Made by a program: the position numbers and the translations under genes. Shown one piece after another: positions 6,350-10,157 of a stretch of DNA of 10,157 nucleotides. This DNA comes from Halovenus sp. (GTDB lineage Archaea > Halobacteriota > Halobacteria > Halobacteriales > Haloarculaceae): assembly GCA_028274925.1 (NCBI GenBank), contig JAQCNR010000493.1:1-10157 (forward strand), read 5' to 3'. A model generated the notes under the pieces. It had not been told where the DNA came from. It did no database searches and worked only from the letters and a program-made list of their open reading frames with translations. Every line of letters begins with the position of its first letter. Positions within the stretch are counted from its first letter, which is position 1.

Positions 6350-7264
6350 ATGCGGAGACTGTTTCGTGCCGGTCGAGCCCTCTCGCCAGTCATCGGTGTG
6401 ACGCTGTTCGTTGCAATCGTCGTCGTGCTCGCTGTCGTCGCCGGCGCACTGATATTCAACCTCGACAACGAAGAGGACCCGCAGCCAAACACCGCTCTGG
6501 AGGTCCATTCCGGGGACAACTCGGTCACAGTCGTTCTCGAACACGAGGGAGGTGACGCCCTGGCGTGGAACAGGACCACCCTCCGGGGCGTCGTCGACAA
6601 CACTGCCCTGCACGGAGACACCTTCAGATCGGGCGACGAGATCGAAATGATTCCCATCGCGGAGGAGGTGGCAGTCGTCTGGGAAGGCGACGAGACATCT
6701 TACGTCGTCCAGACGCTCGACGTTCCCGAGACGCTGCTTACCGACGACAGCACCAGTCCGCCGTCGTCCAGCCTCGAGTCTCCGGACAACTACTGTGACT
6801 GGGCGGAACAGAACATCGAGGCAAACGGTGACCTGGACATGATAGACGACACAGCAGTCTGTGACGTGACCGAGGACACCGATACCGGCGAGACTGATAT
6901 TAACGTCGACCTCACCACCGACTCGGTGCTGATCGGTGACATCGACACCGACGGCGACGTGGATACTGACGGCTCCTACGTCGTCGGTTCGATCACCACC
7001 GATGCGGACGATATCACGATCACGGGCGGGAGTATGATCTACGGTGACGTGGTCGCACAGTCGGATACGAACGCCGGGATCGACGGCGATTCGACCATCT
7101 ACGGCGACGTGGTCGTCTACGGCGGTTCGCTCAGCCTGCAGGATATCGAAATCACGGGCCACGTCTACGTCGACGAGGACGATATCAGCTGTTCGAGCAC
7201 GGTCATCGGCCCGGACGAGAAAAGTTGCACGGCGTACGACCCCCGCGATCCAGACAACTACTGA
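6350..7264 (+). CDS. Archaeal type IV pilin-like protein with a C-terminal beta-helix-like repeat domain
   Basis: This 304-aa protein is probably exported, processed by the prepilin peptidase PibD and held in the membrane or a pilus. Residues 1-9 are a basic leader (MRRLFRAGR). Residues 10-37 are the typical archaeal pilin hydrophobic segment, starting ALSPVIG and running through Val/Ala/Ile to ALIFNL; cleavage is expected near residue 9-10. Residues 48-125 resemble the short beta domain found after this segment in haloarchaeal pilins. A Ser/Asp/Thr linker follows (about 131-145). From about 190 to 275 glycines recur every 17-20 residues (G196, G213, G232, G252, G270) in a pattern like IYGDVV, as in bactofilin-type right-handed beta-helices. 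Four cysteines (150, 171, 281, 293) flank that region, unusual in a secreted haloarchaeal protein. The protein is very acidic outside the leader. It is likely monocistronic. I cannot tell pilus subunit from membrane-anchored adhesin. Confidence 0.85.
   Translation: MRRLFRAGRALSPVIGVTLFVAIVVVLAVVAGALIFNLDNEEDPQPNTALEVHSGDNSVTVVLEHEGGDALAWNRTTLRGVVDNTALHGDTFRSGDEIEMIPIAEEVAVVWEGDETSYVVQTLDVPETLLTDDSTSPPSSSLESPDNYCDWAEQNIEANGDLDMIDDTAVCDVTEDTDTGETDINVDLTTDSVLIGDIDTDGDVDTDGSYVVGSITTDADDITITGGSMIYGDVVAQSDTNAGIDGDSTIYGDVVVYGGSLSLQDIEITGHVYVDEDDISCSSTVIGPDEKSCTAYDPRDPDNY
7037..7115 (+). repeat. Near-identical 19-bp direct repeat within the pilin-like gene
   Basis: The segment encoding IYGDVV occurs at 7037-7055 and again at 7097-7115, differing at one base (GGT versus GGC) and 60 bases apart. 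The offset is exactly 20 codons, matching the protein repeat period. This suggests the beta-helix turns arose by internal duplication. Confidence 0.7.
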
Positions 7265-7289
7265 CCCACGGTCCGACGGCTTCCCGACC

Positions 7290-7300
7290 GATATTTTACA
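7290..7300 (+). promoter_or_regulatory. AT-rich element between the pilin-like gene and the acyl-CoA operon
   Basis: GATATTTTACA is the only strongly AT-rich stretch in the 122-base gap after the pilin gene. As a TATA box it would start transcription near 7322, giving an operon leader of about 65 bases. Its T4 run could equally help end the pilin transcript. A second weak candidate, CTATTTGG at 7342-7349, would start transcription about 15 bases before the operon's first ATG. Directly before that ATG, GGGGGG (7372-7377) is a poor ribosome site. Confidence 0.35.
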
Positions 7301-7386
7301 TTCCATCCCCGAGAAAAGCGGGTGTATGCCATGTGGACACACTATTTGGGGTACTCTCACGCAATGCCTCAGGGGGGACACCACGA

Positions 7387-8184
7387 ATGACCGATGAACA
7401 ACTCTCGAACGACGACCTTGCGGTGAGCGTCAGCGACGACAACCTCGTCGTCCGGGCAACTATCGACCGACCAGACCAGCGAAACGCACTCGGCGAGAAC
7501 GTCATCCGGGGGCTGCACGACGTGCTCGAAGCCGCAGACGACGGCGACCAGCGCGTCGTGGTTATCCGCGGCGCAGAGGGAACCTTCTGCTCCGGTGGCG
7601 ACATGACCGAGTTTCCCATCGGGCAGGGAACGCAGGCCTACCGCGAGAATTTCGGCGCGCTGTCGGGGCTGATCGAACGAATGCACGAGACCGACGCGCT
7701 CACTGTCGCTGCCGTGGAGGGCTACTGTCTCGCCGGCGGACTCGGACTCGCGAGTGCCTGCGAGTTCGTCATCGCGAGCGAGGCGGCCGAGTTCGGCACA
7801 CCCGAAGTCGAGGTTGGGCTTTTCCCGGCACAGGCGATGGCACCGATTGCTCGCGCTGGCAGCGAAAAGGCAGTGCTCGACCTGCTCTTTACTGGCAAAC
7901 GAGTCGACGCAGAGCGCGCAAAGGAGATTGGCCTCGTGACGAGTACTGTGCCAGCCGACGAGTTCGAGACCGAACTCGATGACCTGATCGATACGCTCGC
8001 GGCGAACTCGCCCGTCTTGATTGCGATGGGCAAGGAGGCGTACTACGAGCAGCGGGACATGGGCTTTGGCGAGGCCCTGTCCTACCTCAAGGAGATGATT
8101 ACCCTCATTGCGATGAGCGACGAAACCGAGGAGGGGATCAACGCCTTCCTGACCGACAGCGACCCAGACTGGAGGGGGCGATAA
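7387..8184 (+). CDS. Crotonase-fold enoyl-CoA hydratase/isomerase family enzyme
   Basis: This 265-aa cytoplasmic enzyme acts on an acyl-CoA thioester. The two oxyanion-hole segments are present: FCSGGDM (67-73) and CLAGGLGLA (114-122). Of the two glutamates used by classical enoyl-CoA hydratase, the second is kept (E140 in FGTPE), while the first is replaced by glycine (G120, exactly 20 residues earlier, as in rat hydratase E144/E164). Delta3,Delta2-enoyl-CoA isomerases also keep only the second glutamate, so double-bond isomerisation is more likely than hydration; hydrolase or decarboxylase activity is also possible. Length is usual for the family. The ATG at 7387 is chosen because homology begins just after it; the open frame further upstream is not protein-like. 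It heads an operon: the stop codon is one base from the next start. Confidence 0.9.
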   Translation: MTDEQLSNDDLAVSVSDDNLVVRATIDRPDQRNALGENVIRGLHDVLEAADDGDQRVVVIRGAEGTFCSGGDMTEFPIGQGTQAYRENFGALSGLIERMHETDALTVAAVEGYCLAGGLGLASACEFVIASEAAEFGTPEVEVGLFPAQAMAPIARAGSEKAVLDLLFTGKRVDAERAKEIGLVTSTVPADEFETELDDLIDTLAANSPVLIAMGKEAYYEQRDMGFGEALSYLKEMITLIAMSDETEEGINAFLTDSDPDWRGR

Positions 8185-8185
8185 G

Positions 8186-9076
8186 ATGTCTATCTACGAA
8201 CGCCAGGAATCCACGAAAGGCAACGACCCAGAAAACGTCGTCATTTCGGCGGCACTGACCGGCGCGTTGACGACGCGTGACCAGTGTGAGGCGATTCCGT
8301 ACACGCCCGAGGAGATTGCAGAGGAGGCCGCCGCAGCGCGCGAGGCCGGGGCCGCCGTTGCGCACATCCACGCCCGAACACCCGAGGGCTCACCAACATT
8401 TTCGACGGAGACCTACCAGGAAATCTACGACGAAGTGCGCGACCGGACCGACATCATCATCAACTTCTCGACCGGCGCAGTCGGCACACCCGTCGAGGAC
8501 CGCCTAGAGTACGTCGCGGAGGTCCAGCCAGAGATGGCCGCACTCAATATGGGGTCGATGAACTACGCGAAATATTCGGAGGAGCGGGAGGACTTTGTCT
8601 TCGATATGGTCTTCGATAATCCATTTTCGGAGATCACGACCCTGCTGGAGGGGATGAACGACGCGGGTGTCACGCCCGAGTTGGAGTGTTTCGACACAGG
8701 CCACATCGGCAACACACGCCCGCTGCTGCAGGAGGGCGTGCTCGAACGACCGTTCCACGTCAGTCTCATCATGGGTGTGCTCGGCGGAATTCCCGCGACT
8801 GTCGAGAACCTCGCACACCAGGTCCGGCAGTTGCCCGACGATTCGACGTGGCAGGTCATCGGTATCAGCCGCGACCAGTGGCCGCTCGTGAACGCCGCGC
8901 TGGCGATGGGCGGCAACGTCCGCGTTGGCCTCGAAGACAACTTCTACCTGCCAAGCGGCGAGATGGCAGAGAGCAACGCCGACCTCGTTGAAGCGGCGGC
9001 GAAAATGGCCCGACAGGTCGACCGCGAACCAGCAACGCCAGACGAGGCCCGCGAAATCATGGGGGTCGAGCGATGA
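8186..9076 (+). CDS. BKACE-family beta-keto acid cleavage enzyme
   Basis: This 296-aa protein belongs to the family of 3-keto-5-aminohexanoate cleavage enzyme (Kce). Members condense a beta-keto acid with acetyl-CoA and split it, giving acetoacetate and a new acyl-CoA. The zinc site is visible: H60 and H62 in AHIHAR, and E250 in VRVGLEDN (246-253), which also carries the family's catalytic Arg (R246) and Asp (D251). STG (95-97) and PELECFDTGHI (164-174, with E167) are further family positions. At the position of Kce Glu14, which helps bind the amino group of the lysine-pathway substrate, this protein has Leu 28 in TGALTT. The substrate is therefore probably not an amino-keto acid. The gene lies between a crotonase and an SDR reductase, starting one base after the former and overlapping the latter by ATGA, so all three should serve one route. 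Confidence 0.92.
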   Translation: MSIYERQESTKGNDPENVVISAALTGALTTRDQCEAIPYTPEEIAEEAAAAREAGAAVAHIHARTPEGSPTFSTETYQEIYDEVRDRTDIIINFSTGAVGTPVEDRLEYVAEVQPEMAALNMGSMNYAKYSEEREDFVFDMVFDNPFSEITTLLEGMNDAGVTPELECFDTGHIGNTRPLLQEGVLERPFHVSLIMGVLGGIPATVENLAHQVRQLPDDSTWQVIGISRDQWPLVNAALAMGGNVRVGLEDNFYLPSGEMAESNADLVEAAAKMARQVDREPATPDEAREIMGVER

Positions 9077-9891
9077 GCGGAACCGAGAACTTCCCCGAAA
9101 CACCACCGAGTACAGAGATCTTCGCCGATGACCTGCTCGCAGGTGAGACAGCACTCATCACCGGCGGCGGGACGGGTATCGGCGAGCAGATTGCGCTGGC
9201 CTTTGCCGACCACGGCGCAGACGTTGCAATCGCCAGTCGGTCGATGGAGCATCTCGAATCCACCGCCGAGGCAATCGAGGAACGCGGCGCTGACGCCTGC
9301 GCCACCACCGTCGACGTACGCGAGCCGGACCGTGTCGAAGAGATGGTCGACACCGTCGAGGAGGAACTCGGCCCCATTACGGTGCTCATCAACAACGCCG
9401 GGGCGAACTTCCTCACTCCCTCCGAACACCTCTCGACGAACGGCTGGCGCTCCGTCGTCGGGACGATTCTCGACGGCACCGCCTACTGCACCTTCGAGGT
9501 TGGCGAGCGGATGCTCGACCGCGACGGCGGCGTCATTCTCTCGATGGGTGCAACGAACTCCGTTCGTGGCGCGCCGTACTATTCGCACTCCGGTGCGGGG
9601 AAGGCCGGCGTCCACAACCTGATGCAGTCGGTCGCCGCGGAGTGGGCCCGCTACGGAGTGCGAGCGAACACCCTCGCGCCGGGCGTCATCAGAACGGAGG
9701 GCGTGATGGAGGTGATGGGCGAAGCCACGGCCCAGCAGTTGGTCGAGGAAGACGTGGCGGCGGACAGACTTGGAACGCCTGCAGACTGCGTGGCGATGGC
9801 GGTCTTTCTGGCGAGTCCGGCCGCCGCCTACGTCACCGGGTCGTACTTCGTCGTCGACGGCGGCCAGTTACTCTCGCCCGTGCCGGGGTGA
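9073..9891 (+). CDS. Short-chain dehydrogenase of the 2,4-dienoyl-CoA reductase (DECR) type
   Basis: This 272-aa Rossmann-fold reductase has the dinucleotide motif TGGGTGIG (30-37), ASRS (54-57) whose R56 should bind the NADPH phosphate, and INNAG (106-110). The usual SDR Tyr-x3-Lys pair is absent: the lysine is K177 in SHSGAGKAG, but the residue four before it is Ser 173. That, together with FADDLLAG before the Rossmann loop, ANFLTP after the NNAG, and the APGVIRTEG segment, resembles DECR1/DECR2/PECR-type enzymes, which reduce 2,4-dienoyl- or 2-enoyl-CoA with NADPH. This resemblance is from memory, not alignment. Y169 and Y170 are nearby and could take part in catalysis. The start overlaps the BKACE stop (ATGA), so it is translationally coupled. 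Other SDR substrates remain possible, but with its neighbours an acyl-CoA is likely. Confidence 0.9.
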   Translation: MSGTENFPETPPSTEIFADDLLAGETALITGGGTGIGEQIALAFADHGADVAIASRSMEHLESTAEAIEERGADACATTVDVREPDRVEEMVDTVEEELGPITVLINNAGANFLTPSEHLSTNGWRSVVGTILDGTAYCTFEVGERMLDRDGGVILSMGATNSVRGAPYYSHSGAGKAGVHNLMQSVAAEWARYGVRANTLAPGVIRTEGVMEVMGEATAQQLVEEDVAADRLGTPADCVAMAVFLASPAAAYVTGSYFVVDGGQLLSPVPG

Positions 9892-9899
9892 ACCGAGCC

Positions 9900-9908
9900 C
9901 GAAATACC
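9900..9908 (+). promoter_or_regulatory. TATA-like element for the glycosylase gene
   Basis: CGAAATACC lies in the 44-base gap after the dehydrogenase gene, centred about 31 bases before the GTG at 9936. It would start transcription near 9932, giving a leader of only a few bases, which supports a separate transcript and the GTG start. Confidence 0.4.
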
Positions 9909-9935
9909 CTTGACGGACGCCGTCATACCGCAGGT

Positions 9936-10157
9936 GTGGAGTTTGTCGCAGACCGCACCCGCAACCCCTTCGGCATGCGTCCGCCCTGTGAGCGGTCCGT
10001 GCCGGGCTACGGCCCGACCGACGCCGACTTTCACGTTATCGGCGACCGTCCGGGCGTTCACGGCGGCCTCGACACACAGATTCCGTTCACCGACCGGCCG
10101 TGGTCAACACGATTTTTCGATGCGCTCGCCCGCGGCGGACTCATCGACGGAGTCGAC
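9936..10157 (+). CDS. Uracil-DNA-glycosylase-superfamily protein (N-terminal part, cut by window edge)
   Basis: The first 74 codons are present and the frame runs off the right edge. The N-terminus reads VEFVADRTRNPFGMRPPC, followed by GYGPTDADFHVIGDRPGVHGG. The GD-x-PG-x-x-GG segment, then IPFTDRP, matches the active-site loop region of uracil-DNA-glycosylase-superfamily proteins, as in haloarchaeal members I recall. Such enzymes remove uracil from DNA in base excision repair. I choose the GTG at 9936 because a TATA-like element lies about 31 bases upstream and no ATG or other good start precedes it in frame. Catalytic residues further on cannot be checked, and the cysteines of an iron-sulfur cluster cannot be judged from this fragment (only C18 is seen). 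Confidence 0.8.
   Translation, partial: MEFVADRTRNPFGMRPPCERSVPGYGPTDADFHVIGDRPGVHGGLDTQIPFTDRPWSTRFFDALARGGLIDGVD

Noticed and set aside
6320..7384. Minus-strand open frame of 354 codons
   Set aside because: It lies wholly antisense to the pilin-like gene, whose TATA box, signal segment and repeats are clear. The antisense product has no recognisable domain.
7225..7386. 54-residue N-terminal extension of the crotonase gene
   Set aside because: It overlaps the end of the pilin-like gene, lacks protein-like composition and precedes the point where crotonase similarity begins.
1..10157. CRISPR array, insertion sequence, toxin-antitoxin pair or defence system
   Set aside because: No regularly spaced repeats, transposase, integrase, Cas or known defence domains are visible on either strand.

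Overview
The window looks like chromosomal DNA from a haloarchaeon (class Halobacteria); I cannot fix the genus. The proteins are strongly acidic, the codons are GC-rich, several genes have a TATA-like box about 26-30 bases before the start codon with almost no leader, and one gene encodes a Hef-type helicase/nuclease.

Layout. Bases 1-412 are AT-richer than the rest. They hold no confident gene, only one doubtful 64-codon minus-strand frame and several inverted repeats. A tRNA-Phe(GAA) gene follows on the minus strand (413-486). The rest of the left two thirds is also minus strand. Read in the direction of transcription it runs: Hef helicase/nuclease (6192-3673), a succinate-semialdehyde-type aldehyde dehydrogenase (about 3646-2051), a T-rich terminator, a small cytoplasmic sulfite-oxidase-like molybdopterin protein (1967-1365), a creatininase/ArfB-family metal amidohydrolase (1319-549), a T6 tract, then the tRNA.

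From 6193 the strand switches to plus across a 157-base divergent promoter region. The first plus-strand gene is a type IV pilin-like protein (6350-7264) whose C-terminal part appears to be a bactofilin-like beta-helix. It is followed by a tight three-gene operon (7387-9891): a crotonase-fold enzyme, a BKACE (3-keto-acid cleavage) enzyme and a short-chain dehydrogenase. The spacings are 1 base between the first two and a 4-base ATGA overlap between the last two. The window ends inside a uracil-DNA-glycosylase-superfamily gene (9936 to the edge).

The most interesting reading is of this operon. The dehydrogenase lacks the usual Tyr-x3-Lys catalytic pair and resembles the 2,4-dienoyl-CoA reductase (DECR) branch of the SDR family. 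The crotonase keeps only the second of the two hydratase glutamates, as Delta3,Delta2-enoyl-CoA isomerases do. Together these would be the two auxiliary enzymes for oxidising unsaturated acyl-CoAs, here co-transcribed with a beta-keto-acid cleavage enzyme. Function is inferred from motifs only. Other points of interest are a PCNA-binding-like motif in the acidic linker of Hef, the pilin/beta-helix fusion, and competing hairpins beyond the 3' end of the tRNA gene.
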